Assembly: GCF_047495875.1 (NCBI RefSeq)
Contig: NC_092497.1
Location: 57,218,977 to 57,282,976, forward strand
Direction: 5' to 3'
DNA: 64,000 nt
From: Pithys albifrons albifrons
Lineage: Eukaryota > Chordata > Aves > Passeriformes > Thamnophilidae
Below the pieces are notes generated by a model, which was not told where the DNA came from, did not search any database, and saw nothing but the letters and a program-made list of their open reading frames with translations. Shown here piece by piece: positions 1 to 11,947 of this stretch. The translations under genes and the position numbers were made by a program. Position 1 is the stretch's first letter, and each line of letters begins with the position of its first letter.

Positions 1-2429
1 AAAACTAAATTGTGCCTTAACATAAGTCACCAGCTGTCAGAGTCCTGCTCATAGATGAAAAAAAAAATACCAAAAAACCCCTTTTCACCACCAGAAAAAA
101 GACAGTCTATAACTCTATCTTCAGTGATATTGCTTTCAAGTATGACAAACTGTCTACGTAGTAGATGAGAAGTTCAAAAATGAAGTATCAATGGATGAGA
201 AAGTTTCCTATCTTAGTAATGAAGTAATAACATACACAACAAATAATTAGCACCTTGCCAAACAAAGGGTTATCCTTTATACCATGGTACTACTTGTCTT
301 TAATAAGACATGGCTGTGTAGACAGTATCTTTTGCACAATTGGGGCATAAGATATTGCATTCAGTATCAGTATATTATTCAAATATTTTTCATGTATTTA
401 ACAAACATTATTTGGTAAGCAGAGATGGCTCAACAGGCGTTAATTTTTTGTATTTACATGCTATCTGAAGAACTCCGGTGGCAGAGGAAAGCTGAAAGGG
501 CTGTGAGCAAACATGCGTATTTCAAGCCATCACCCTGCAGTGAGGTCTTTATGATGAGACTGTAGAAGGAAGAGGAGGAAAAGCAAAGCAAAAAGAGGAA
601 GCAAGCAACTAAAGAAACAGGTCATAGCAGAATATATTGATAAATTGCTGCACTTCCTTCTTAGGAGGCTTATTCAGCATCCTGAATCACGTAATTAATA
701 CACAATTATGCCCCAGTTTTGGTAACCTTACTGTTCTGCTGCTGCAGTCAAAGTGCTAGGGCAGAGTTAGAGGTCTAAGAGAGACCTCAGCTTGTGTCTC
801 ATGAGCTACCAGTTGATACCACTCAAGACAGACAGGCTGGCATACACTACCAAGAGACATGGGGACACATGGACTGTGTGAGCCCATTCTGCTCCTGATT
901 GGCACAGCATGGGGAGTAGGTGTGACTGTGGAAAGATGAGGAGAGAGAAAAGGTGTGAGAGAAGCAGCAAGGCTGTAATCTAACAAAAAAAATATAGCCT
1001 TGCTAGTTTTGGCCCAGTGTGTTGGTTTATGTGTATGTGTTTGTGTGAGGTGCTCCTACAGAAAACCAGTCTAGGACTGTGATGGAAGAGTAAAATACAT
1101 TTCTTCACCATCCATTCTAAGTGATTTTTGGTATCAGGCTTTGTAACTAGGGTAAATATATGGCCAAAAGATCCAGTCAAAGATGTTATCTTTTATCAAC
1201 CCAAAGAGACAGCCTTTAGATATTTATCTGGATAGTCTAAAACAAAGAAATTCTGGAGGTGGTTGAAACTCTTATTAACTATGATGTATTTGTACCTGTT
1301 ACTGAGTTTTTCATATTCTTTCATGCTCTTATCAGCTTAAATAAAATCTATTTCCTCCTAGCATTTGCAGAACAGCTTGCCATCTCTGTTATAATTCCTT
1401 CTGGTGCTCTCACAGCTTCAGAATAAAAACTATCTGTGTTGTGTGAGTTGCTTGTCTTGAAAAATTAATAATTGTAGCATTGTTTTTTCCCCTGACATTT
1501 TGAAACTGAACAAAACAACCTGGAAGTGAATCAAGTACTAGATAGAAACAGACCAGATCGTATTGTCATAGCACTCCTGAGTCATTTCCCCTTCCATTTC
1601 AGTAAAGCATCAAGGCATCACAACAAAACATTGAGAATGCAATTGTGACAATAAAATTAAAATGAGAACATAATAACAGCAGGTACAAATGCACAGATGC
1701 AAAATCCAGTCATTTAGTGAGAAATGTGCTTTCCCTGATGACTCATTCACCTGTGCCTCCAAATGCCTTTAAAATGGATGGGCTGGTTAGCTCTGCTCTG
1801 TACACCTCCAGAAGGACTCTCAGACCAGCTGCAAGTCTGTTGTGACTGCAGAGTTGAGACCTGTGCTTGTACCAGACATCTTCACCCATGAACCCAAATA
1901 TCTGCTCCTTTCTGATTCAAAGAAAGTCAGCACCAAGATTCTTAGTTTTGCAGTGTTATGAGCTTTGAAAATGTTGAAAGCTGAATTTCCTGCCTGTCAG
2001 ACTTCCTCCCCATCACTGGCAGCATAATGGCATAAACACTTGCTCTCACAAGCTGGGCTACCAGGATGACCTCTCAGAAAAGGACCAGCATGTGACAAAT
2101 CAAGTAATGGGGCCACACTATTGCTGTACAGACAGTGGACATCTACTTCTACAGAGCAACCAGGAACTCTGAAAAATCTAATTTGCTTTTATTGCTCTGC
2201 AATCTGTCATACTCATTGATGTTCAGATACTTGACAGGTATTTTACCATGTTTAAAGTGGTGACAAATTTAAGTTAAACTTTTAAGTTAAACTTTTCATC
2301 ACTATTTTTGATAGTGTTTTCTCTTTCTTGCCTTCTGTCCTTTCTTAGGGTGCCCAAATGAAAACAATCACTCTTAAGTTAATTTTTTGTTATGTTTCCT
2401 TTCATTTCAAACAATTAAAATAATTACAT
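1..2429. other. Unassigned AT-rich non-coding DNA
   Basis: I see no gene, RNA or recognisable transposon here. Open frames are short and have no family resemblance. There is a short A-run near 60 and a small direct duplication of an AAGTTAAACTTTT-like segment near 2270-2295. It is probably intergenic or intronic. Confidence 0.5.
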
Positions 2430-2830
2430 CTGTTTTATCTACTTTCCAATCCCCTAAAGCAAATCCCAAAGCACGTGTAAAAGACAGCTACTGCTTTGCT
2501 TATTTCCTCACTTTCAGCCTCCAAGACTAACAGATTCATTTCATCAGGGCAGCATGCTTTGCCTGCATTAAGTGGATTGAAGCTTTTAAGAAGCAATTCT
2601 CTAATCTGTACATATCTGTTTCGCTCTGTCATTACTTGTAAACCGATCTGTGGCTTGAACTGATCTCTTCTGTGTTTCTCTGTAAAGAGAGATGCAAAGT
2701 AAGTGTTTAACAATGCTGCCACTGTTACAGTATCTCCTGCTTATAAACTGTCTGGTATCAATTTGAAGCGGCCCCGAGGTTTCTTTAATCTTTTGATTGA
2801 GTCCTGAGAGGATAACATTTCAAAAGGTAG
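2430..2830 (-). mobile_element. Old CR1 LINE fragment (linker before the RT domain)
   Basis: Read on the minus strand, the sequence translates to a degraded CR1 ORF2 segment. It has the LNTYFASLFTEK motif, which corresponds to the LN-FFASVF block just upstream of the reverse transcriptase. It then has a CCPDEMN stretch corresponding to the S-MGPDG-HP block that opens the RT domain. Neither the 3' UTR nor the ATTCTATG tail is present, so this is an internal fragment. It is clearly older than the CR1 copies at 46-53 kb. Confidence 0.7.
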
Positions 2831-4899
2831 CAAAGGTCATGTCATTAATACAAAAGTACATGGGCTGTGCACTCGCTGCTCTCACTCCAACCCAACCTGA
2901 AAAACAGGCAGGTTCATGTACAGGTGAATACATGCAAAACAATTGTGTTCCACCAGAGGAATCGATCACTCTTTTTCTGCACATTGATTTTACCACCATG
3001 CAAGCCTCAGACACCTATTTTGATGTATTCTGAAGGTATCTGAGAGCTGCAACAGGCAACATCCCTTCCTAAGAACTTTTGCTTAATGAAAACTGCTGCT
3101 TTGTTGTATATATAAATCAAGGAAAAAATTTTGTGTGATTTTGTTTTGTTTTTAAGAAATATCAGATTCAAAGTTAAAATTTAAACAAGTTGTGACACTG
3201 CTGATGTGTGATTGGGTACATACACTGCAAAAGGAAAGAGGGCAGAAAAAATTGTAGCATTATTAGTAATTTGAAGACAATCTAGTTATTTTTGTTCTTC
3301 ATGCTCTTTTGATTATACACATGATAGAAACAAGAGACTTAGACTGATGTCCATGTTTTTAATGGCCATTTGTGTTGCTGTGCTTGACCTGCAGATATCT
3401 TGGTTGTCCTGCAAAGAAATTCACAATTATTGTAAACAGGGCGTTCAAAGAATGAAGGAAAGAAATACCAGATCTTACTGTCTATTTCTAGGTAATAATA
3501 GATACATATTAAGAGGTAATTATAACATTTAGAGTATCTCATTTTTAATGTATCTATTAGCAAATAACACCAATAACACCAGTTTTCTCTGAGTTTAAAT
3601 GACAAATCAAGCACAAAGATCTGAAAAAAAAATATAAATGGCATGTGCTGGAGAATAAACACTGAGTGAACAAGAGGATCAAACTGCTTTAGACATAGCA
3701 TTTTCACTGGTACACATGCTAGTGAAAGAGGGTCAATCTCTTCTTTCACTACCTTTAAAACAGAGTGAAATGAATCAAAATTTTCTCTGCTTAGAAGTTT
3801 CTTTTGAGCTGAAGTGAGCATTTGTGAGATTTCAATAGAAAAACATCTGCTGAAAAGTCTCTGAGTCCCTAAGTCCTCTTCCTAAATGCAGCTATGATTT
3901 AACTTCAAAAATTGCTTGTGTCTAATTCCAGTTGGTATTTAGTATATTTTTCTGATTGTTCTTAAAAGGACATGATGTCTTTTCTTCTTCATCTGTTATT
4001 TTCTGCCCACTGGGACCTCAGTATCTCAGAAGTTTCTGTGATTGTCTGCCACTCAGAAGGAAAAACCAGAATATTTGTGCTACAATAATTTTTTCCCAAG
4101 GCAGAATGACATTGTCAAAGATATCCTGCTAAATTTCTTGCTAGTCCCCAGCTTTATGTTTTGTATTGAGTGGTTTTCAGTAACATGCTTTCTTTTCACT
4201 TTGCAAATGTGCAAGTTAATGTATAAGTTCTACATTTCTGATGTTCTTTCTATATTTTGGTATACTATTTCTAATATATGCCAGTTTTGTTTTCCGGATA
4301 TTATAAAGCTGAGTTTTAATTTTGTTTCTGTATTGTATAGCATGCTCCTCTGTATTTAAAAAAAAAAAAGGAAATATTTAATTGCATTATCGTTTTAGTA
4401 GAGTGGGCAGTATTTAATACAGCCTTATAGCCCACTGGGTGACCTTATCAAAATAACTCTTACTAGCATCTACAAATAAGCTTCCTATGATTCACAGTTT
4501 GCATGATACTTCTACAATGTGTCCTCTACGTTCTGTGCAAGGTTACAACATCCTAAAACACAGCGATGGTGAGAGTAGTGTAAGAAAGCCAATTTCTAAG
4601 GATTCAGATCATCTAGTCATCAGCCTTTGCCAAATGAAATGTCTATTCTTGTAAAGAAAAGTCACACGTGTAGGATGGATATTTGAATGTGTAAAAATAG
4701 AAGGGGAAAAAAATCCTTTGTATCTGCGCACAAATGAAGATGCCCACCCAACATAACCCTGAGGCTGAGAGAATTCTGAACCTGTTTGGAGTGTCCTGGA
4801 AGTGAATTATAAATCATGGAAGGTCTTCGGTTGGAAGTCGTAAGATTGACAGCGTCCACTTGACTGGGACTCTTCCAGATTCCCAAGACCATCCAAAAA
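2831..4899. other. Unassigned AT-rich non-coding DNA
   Basis: No recognisable gene or element. A 160-codon minus-strand frame (3339-3821) and a 105-codon plus-strand frame (4042-4359) are open by chance in AT-rich sequence and show no domain. An A12 run at about 4359-4370 has no AATAAA before it and no recognisable retrocopy. Confidence 0.45.
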
Positions 4900-5486
4900 T
4901 CAATAAGAAAAGCCTCACAATGAAATCAGCTGCTCTTTGAGTGGTCTTAGAGGAATCCCATCAGGTCCCATAGACTTATACATCCAACTGAAGCAGTAGG
5001 CTCTGTAAAAATCCAGGGCAACTAGAGGTTTATCCCTGTCACACCCATGGTTCTCCAGCTCAGGGTGCTGGGACATCAGTCCGTCACTGTTGTTGAAGAC
5101 AGAGGCAAAGAATGCATTAAACATCTCTGCCTTGTCTATGTCCCTGTCTGTGAGGGGACCAGCTTTATCATGTAAGTGATCAATATAATTTGGGGGCTAC
5201 TTTTTGCTATTGACATATTTAAAAAGATCTTTCTTTTGTCTCCCACAGTTATGGCCCATTTCAATCCATCTGAGTTTTGGCCACATAAATTTTCTCCTTA
5301 CAATGATGAGCAGCATCCCCATATCCCTCCCCTGTCACACAATCTTTCTTAGGCTGGCCATACACTTTATTTTTTCACCTTAGCTAAGAAAGAAGTTCCC
5401 TGCTCAGTCAAGCTGGCCTTTTCCCTCACTTGCTTGAATTCCAACATTTTGGAATAGCCTGTTCCTGTGCCTTTAGGAGGTGGTGC

Positions 5487-5775
5487 CTAAACAGTGACGA
5501 GCACTGACGGACTCCAGCACCTTCTAAAGCATTTTCCTGGAGAGTTTACTAAATAGTTCCCTGAGCAGACTGAAATCTCCAGGGCTGAAGTTTTGTTGGC
5601 ACTTTTCCTTTTGTCATCAGAGATTTTAAACTCTATTGCTTCACAGTTGCTGTGGCCAAGACGGTCACCAGTCACCACTTCACTCATGAGAGTTAACCAG
5701 TTAACTGTGTTAACAAGTGATAAGTCAAGAGTACCTTTTCTAGTTAGCTCCCTTGGTACCTGTACCATGAATTAT
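5487..5775 (-). pseudogene. CR1 ORF2 endonuclease remnant, C-terminal part
   Basis: The minus-strand frame begins MVQVPRELTRKGTLDLSLVNT and continues to a LGHSNCEAIEFKI block. This is the counterpart of the CR1 endonuclease C-terminus (EPTRKG-LLDL-LTN, LG-SDHE-VEF). In the SDH triad the serine and the aspartate/histidine region are partly altered (SNCE). It is the direct continuation of the segment ending at about 6265 on the other side of the nested element. Confidence 0.75.
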
Positions 5776-6258
5776 TGAATCAGAGAATGGTTAGGATTGG
5801 AAGGGACCTTAAAGATCTTCTTGTTCCAACACCCCTGCCATAGGCAGGGGCACCTTCCACTTCACCAGGTGGCTCAAAGCCCCATCCAACCTGGCCTTGA
5901 AGACTGCCAGGGATGGGCAATCCACAGCTTCTCTGGACAACCCATGCCAGTGCCTCACCCTTCTCATCTTAAATAACTTCTTCCCACCATCTAATATAAA
6001 CTGATTATCTTTCAGTTTAAAACCATCTTATCACAACTACATGTCCATGTAAAAAGTCCCTCTACCAGTGTTCTTGTAGGACCCCACTAGGTACTGGAAG
6101 GTTGCTATAAGGTCTTCCTGGAGTCTTCTCTTCTCCAAGTTGAACAATCCAAATTCTCTCAGCCTTTCCTCATATGAGAGGTGTTCCATCCCTTTAATCA
6201 TCTTCACAACCCTCCTTTGAACTCATTCCAACAGGTCTATGTCCTTCCTGAGAAGTTA
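5776..6258 (-). mobile_element. CR1 3' end nested inside the older CR1 (minus strand)
   Basis: The sequence begins (plus-strand reading) with a GAATCAGAGAATGGTTAGGA-type 3' tail and continues with the standard CR1 3' region: GGAAGGGACCTTAAAGATC, the CATCCAACCTGGCCTTGA block and TTCTCTTCTCCAAG. It is a 5'-truncated minus-strand copy. It belongs to a different subfamily from the copies at 33-57 kb, which have the TTGGTCCAACTCCAG block. It interrupts the endonuclease of the host CR1. Confidence 0.85.
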
Positions 6259-6264
6259 TAACCC

Positions 6265-6735
6265 AGGTGATTTAGGGATCTTCCGGATCTGTTTGTCCCA
6301 CCTGGGTGATACTCTCAGTTAACATCTGGGAAGTTGAAGTGCCCCATAAGGACAAGGGGTGTTGATTTAGAGGTGTCCCTTAGTGTCTTAAGGAGTAATT
6401 TCTCAGTGTTGTCCTCCTGGCTGGCTGGTCTATAGCAGACTTCTATGATGACATCTGTATTATTTGCTTGTTGCTTAATCCTTAACCAAATGCCCTCCAC
6501 TGGGCTATTGCCAATTGTGACCTCCACACATTCCAGCACCTTCACTGAATACAATGGCACCCCACAACCACAACCCACCACCACTGCCTTGCCTGTCCTG
6601 CCTATGCCTCCTGAAGAGCCTGTAACCATCCAACATGACATTCCAGCCACAGGACTCATCTAACCAGGGTTCTCTTAAGCCAGTGATGTGTCTCTGTGAC
6701 TGGGCCAAGGCTCATGTTTCCTCTTGCTTGTTCCT
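6265..6735 (-). pseudogene. CR1 ORF2 endonuclease remnant, N-terminal part
   Basis: The frame shows W-RIK, then EVCYRPASQEDN and VLMGHFNFPDVN. These correspond to the conserved apurinic-endonuclease-like blocks of CR1 ORF2 (VCYRPP-Q, LMGDFN-PDI). The aspartate of GDFN is replaced by histidine (GHFN). The domain is interrupted at about 6260 by the nested CR1 and resumes at 5775 on the same strand. Confidence 0.75.
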
Positions 6736-6879
6736 CCTGCTGACCACATTGGTATAGAAACATTTCAAGTGTGGCCCATTGTACCAGAGACCTCATGGAC
6801 AGACTGAAGGATCTCACCAGCACATAGCTGCTCAAACACTGGTGTGCCTTCCCATTATTTATTGCTGGCCAGTCTGATT

Positions 6880-7365
6880 TTGCCCCTTTACCCTTTGCAT
6901 TCTAGTTTAATTTCCTATTGATAAGCCCTCCAAACTCCTGTGCAAAAACCCTTCTTCCTCTCTGAGAAAGGTGGATTCCATCGGGTGTCAGTAAACCTGA
7001 CATTGTGTAGATCATCCCATGATTAAAAAAAATCCCAAAATTCTCCTGATGACACCAGTCTTGGAGAGACATGTTGGTCTCTTGGTCTGCCCATTCTTTT
7101 CAATAATCTTTGCTACAGAAAGGATTGGGAACCCTACCTGGGTTCCTGATCCTTCACCCAATCCCCCAAAGCCCTAAAATCCCTTTCAATTGCTCTTGGA
7201 TTTCTGTTTGCTATCGCTTTTCTGCTGACATGAAGAAGCAATAATGGATAATAATCACAGGCCCATACCAGGCTAGAGAGTCTTCTAGTGATGTCCCTTA
7301 CCTGGGCCCCAGGGAAGCAGCAGAGTTCCCTGCAGGTTGGTCCAGTTGGCATATCAGGCTCTCTG
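6880..7365 (-). pseudogene. CR1 ORF1 remnant, SGNH-hydrolase (esterase)-like
   Basis: The minus-strand translation contains CCFPGAQVRDITRRL followed by DYYPLLLLHV and, about 20 residues later, RDFRALG. This matches the core of the esterase-like ORF1 proteins of CR1-type LINEs, in which the V-x-V-G-x-(N/D) block follows the YYP segment. Here that block reads HVSRKA, so the oxyanion-hole residues are lost. Further downstream (to about 6890) a degraded counterpart of the C-terminal DG-HLS-G-R block can be followed in shifted frames. The gene is dead, with stops and frameshifts. Its position immediately upstream of endonuclease remnants supports the ORF1 assignment. Confidence 0.6.
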
Positions 7366-10300
7366 TTTCCCCCAGAAGGGAGGCACCTATGGCAACTAAC
7401 CTTTTTTTTTTTTCTTAAAAGGTGGCTGTAATGTGAGTGGGGGGCTGTCCTGCCCTAGGCAAAGTCACCATCCCAGAAGGACCTTCATCCACCTTAGCAC
7501 TTTTCTATCTTGCTCCAGGGCCTTACAGCTGCTGCATAAAGTATCAAACCTATCTGTCAACTGCAAGTTTTCAGGAGAAGCAGGAACATTCCTCTTTGTG
7601 TGGACAGCATCCAGTTTCCAGCCTTCACATGCAACAGACTTAATTGACTGCTTGACAAGGTACAGACCCTACCTGCATCTCTGCTGCAATGGGGGGTTGA
7701 GATCTTTGAGGCTGTTGTGCCTCTGAGATTATATTACCAAACAGAAACAACAGAAACCTTAGACGTGCATCATGTTAAATAAATATAGAGGTGTGATGAA
7801 GATGATAGTGGATTGTTTCATCAAGGAAAAACTACAGCTCTGTCCTCTGGCATCATAACACAGAGTAACAGATTAATGTATATTAGAGTGGAGTTGTTAG
7901 TGAGAATTTCACAAGACTCCCAGCCTGCTTCTGAATAGTCATGTAATACTACCCTAATTTTCACATACACCAGTGCAATGAGGTGGTTCTAGCAAATTTC
8001 TGCAAATTTAGCACTTGGGTAAAATGCTGATCAGTTTCATGTGATGTAACTGACTGCAAACTCCCTCTTCCTCTTTTTTTTTTTTTTTTGTAACTGCTCG
8101 TCCTCTCCTTTCACCCACAACAGTGTCAAGTCACAAATTAATCCTGACTCCAGGCAACACTAGAAATGTCAAGCTTAGTGGCATCTTGGCCACATAGGGT
8201 CTTAGCTCATGTTTCAGCTTTATAATAGCCTGAGTTTTGATAGTTAATGTATACTAAACATACATTTTATAAGAAATTACTATTCCAGTCTCACTTTCAT
8301 TCTTTCCTTTCCCCTCAAACTGTAGAAAATCAGCTTGGAAATAAGACCAAATAAGGGATGCATACGAAACACTAGCAGGAAATGGGGCAATGAGCTTCAT
8401 TTATCTCCATGAGTAATTAAAGTGCATGCTTAGGGATGATTATTTAAACACTGACATTATTAATTGTTGCAGCGTGGGTTTGTTTTTTGGGTACTTTTTC
8501 TGATGATTGATGCCTCACTGGCATGAGAAGCAGCTGGTTTTGGTGGGGAATGTTTTGATATTTCCTCCCCCTACCCAAATAGAAGCACTTTGCAACACTG
8601 GACATAGGAATAGAAGTAACTTGAAGGAAAGGTGACTTGATGTAATATGCAAAGTCCATAATACCCAAACAGCTGTAGCTTCATTTGAGCATTTTCTTAT
8701 TTTTGGCAACTCATTCAGAGATAGTTGAAAAAGTTCTACACTTTCCTCAACAGTCTTGCCCAAAGCTGTCTCTATTTCCTCCATAGATGGTTTCAACTTT
8801 GACAGAAGATTATGAGTTATTTTGCTATCTTAAGGAAAAATTTATACGCTTTGTCTTCAGGGTCTTCTTTAAGCTCTTACAAGCTCTTTTTAAGTGAAGT
8901 AAATGCACAAGCACAAAGAGCATTGAAAACCTGCGTGTTCTGCAGAGACCTGAGCTCTTACTTTTTGGTTTTTAACTCCTGACTCCTGAAAAAAAAAAAT
9001 TCATTAGTTACATGTGGTGATAGGAACCATTTATAGTCAGCATCCTAGCACGAGTGAGAATGCAATTGCAATGAACAACATAGCCTTGATATTTCCTAGC
9101 AGAGGATGACTGGTCTTCATACACTGTGCAGCAACTGAACATGGCAACTAATGTTCAAGAAGATGCTGCTGATACACAGTCAGTTCTTGACACTGACTGA
9201 TGAGCACTACACAATGCAAATTGGAAACAAGAGGTTACATTGTCAAAAAAATCCAGTGAACATTAATTCACATACTTTATCTACCATTAGCATTGCAGCA
9301 GTAAATAAATTGCTAGAAGTAATTCCTAGCAAAAAATCTGCCTGACATTAATTTACTACAAAATAATTTTGACCTTTAACAAATGGGTGTACAGGTCTGT
9401 GTTCTTTCAAGTAAGTGAATCCTATGAATCAAAATAGAAGAAAATATACCCAGCCAGAAAAGTTATAGTTTATGCTATAATGAACCCAAATGATCCTTTG
9501 AAATGCTCCTGACAGCTTTCATGCTACTATCTCCAGATACTGCTCAGAAATTAGGAAAATACTGAACTTCTACCTGGATCCTGGACAAACCTTCTGAATT
9601 TCTGAAAACAGAACTACAGGAGAGGATGGGCATAGAAGAGTGTCTTTCCAATTTGGAAGCATATGTCATTATCAAGACGGACATGTGGGGAACCAAGTGG
9701 TATTTCCTTAATTAAACACATAAAACAAAGAGTAGAATATAAAGGAGAAGTCAGAGATGATGGAAAGATGAGTTTCAGAAAACTAAATTTAGAATAGCTT
9801 CTTTAATTTAGTTTGAAATGTTGGTAAAACTGAATGGGGAATAATGCTTCTGTGTTTCTATGCACTGGTATGTTATTTTTAGGTCATTCTAGCTGTGAAT
9901 AAAGCAAGAATCTCAGGGGAGACTTCTTTTGCAGATCTGGCCTCTTGCTAAAATATCTTTATTCAGCTCTGGTGACATGGACTTTCTACTTTCCATTCCC
10001 TCTGAAAAATCAGTTTTATTTCTGATGTTGCAGCAGTTTATTTTTAATGAAAACACATTGCATCTGTAACTAGCATAATGTCCAAGAGTATTCTCCGTAA
10101 ATCTTTCTCACAATGGTAGTTGATGATCTAATTTATTCTCAGCTGCAGAATTTTTCATTTACTTCAGTTTTGCAAAGTAAGGTTTCCCTGTCACTATTAT
10201 TAAAATGGAGATAGTGACTGTAAGGTTAATTTACCAGTTTTATCCACAGCTGTAATTTCAAAGGATGATTGAATCAGTTAGGAGAGGACAGGATTCAATA

Positions 10301-10773
10301 CAAGGCTAAAAAGTGAAGATGCTAGAATTGCATGCCATGGAATACTGCAGGCAAGTGGCCCTGGGCCTAAGACACCATCATGAGATTTACAAGATACAAG
10401 AAATGTGGATACTACCAGTGTATTAGAAACTGTGTGACATTTGGAAAACCATTTGACTCTCATTTCCTTAGTTTTCAGTGTCTTTCTGCATGACATCTTG
10501 TTTTACCTGCTCTGTTTAAAGTAACAGATTCCTGTTACTGTCTGAGACAAATAGTTAGTTCTCTAACATACCATGAACTGCAACTGAGAGGAAAAAAGGC
10601 TTAAGGATGACTCCAGCTTTTGTGGACTACAAAAGACTAAAAATGTCAAATACTGCTTTTAGCAAGTCCTATTCATTTGTTCTGTTCCAATGGCAGGAAC
10701 CTCCTCTGCCCCAAATAGCTAAGATGGGTAACGTAAAGCAAAAATGATCATCAATGCAAGATTGCACTATTGA

Positions 10774-10808
10774 CAATAAATAGGCAATAAATAAGCAATA
10801 AATAGGCA
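10774..10808. repeat. Short 11-bp tandem repeat (CAATAAATAGG)n
   Basis: Three consecutive, slightly varied copies of an 11-bp CAATAAATA(G/A)G unit are visible. This is a small A/T-rich microsatellite. Confidence 0.8.
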
Positions 10809-11837
10809 AAACCACACTATTAGGGGAGACAGTAACAAAAATGTTTGACCAAAAGGGAGTTTTTTTGATGCCAAATTATGAAGCCTGCAGGTAGATTTAT
10901 ATGAAATGATTTAACAAAATACTTCCATTTGGAAATAATGACATCTACCATTGCCATTTTTTTGCTCTCCTGACTAGAGTTAGAGTTAATGCTCCGTGTA
11001 CACACATGAACTCAATTTATTCTCTGAATGTATATTTTGCTTGCTGTACCTATCTGCATACACAATTGCAGGTTAGGAAAATCCTTCAATCCTGGAATGA
11101 TTGGTACAACCAAATAATTTGGGGTTTAAGTCTTTCTTTACATACAGTTTATTGTCTCACACATAGATACACATTGAGATGCAGAGCATCAGAAATCTCT
11201 CCACAGAAAATCTTGTCCACCCAATTTTCTATGTGCAACAGAGGAAAAAACCTTTATCCTGCAGTATCCTCAAAATCCCTAAGTCCTCCCATCTAGGACG
11301 TAAAACATGAACAAACTAGCTTTCACACATCCACTGCACTTAAAAGAATGGCTTTTGGATGCTTTCTTATCTTAGGTTATTTGCTTTGTAATAGGTTGAA
11401 ATGGAGGGAAGAGGGAAAGAAAGAGGTAAAAATAAGAACGTGGTCTCCCTAGAACATTGCTCTCCCTTCCTGGAAGCAATGCTGCACATCAGAATGCCCA
11501 GGGTACGATCCAGGCTTGCATTGCCTTGCCATGCCCCTGTCCCCCATGCCTAGGCAGGCTCACCATCCTGGCCACCTCCCCCAAGGGAATGGGTAACCTC
11601 GGGGTGTCAGTGACACCACCTCTTCCTCAGCCTCCTCATGGGGTGGCACAGCTCTGCAATGCAGTATCACCACATCAGAGACAGTGCACTACAGCATTGC
11701 ACATTTAAGTGCAGGGGCTGGAGAAAAACAAAACAGCCCCAGCTTCACAACCTTGAGAATAAACTCATGACTTGACTGCCTGCTTACACTGTATTCTCCA
11801 TTTCATCTTTGCCCCCTAAGCACTCCTCCCGATTTGT

Positions 11838-11947
11838 CATTCCTTTTATCAAAACTTCACTTGTCTTCTGTGGTTTGTGTCCATGTATTTCCCATTCCTT
11901 TTATCAAAACTTCACTTCTATTCTCTGGTTTGTGTCCTTTACTTCCC
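11838..11947. repeat. 55-bp tandem duplication
   Basis: The segment starting CATTCCTTTTATCAAAACTT at 11838 is repeated at 11893 with a few substitutions. The two copies of about 55 bp lie exactly head-to-tail. It looks like a simple replication-slippage or unequal-crossover duplication, and its function is unknown. Confidence 0.85.

Larger units (their letters stand above)
4900..7730 (-). mobile_element. Decayed long CR1 LINE retaining ORF1 and endonuclease remnants
   Basis: On the minus strand the pieces run in the correct CR1 order. First comes ORF1-like sequence with an SGNH/esterase-type block (7365 to 6880). Next is an endonuclease N-terminal part with a CYRPASQEDN-like block and an LMGHFNFPD motif (6735 to 6265). 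Then comes the endonuclease C-terminal part with an ELTRKG block (5775 to 5487), and finally the pre-RT linker with FNAFFASVF and KSMGPDGIP (5124 to 4905). The reverse transcriptase and 3' UTR are missing at the left. A younger CR1 3' end (5776-6258) splits the endonuclease. Every frame carries stops and indels. It is unusual for an avian CR1 in keeping 5' modules, since most copies are short 3' ends. Confidence 0.75.

Noticed and set aside
3339..3821. 160-codon minus-strand frame
   Set aside because: AT-rich sequence with random composition. No family resemblance and no supporting splice or promoter context.
4042..4359. 105-codon plus-strand frame ending near an A12 run, considered as a retrocopy
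   Set aside because: There is no AATAAA, target duplication or recognisable protein. The hydrophobic composition follows from T-rich DNA.
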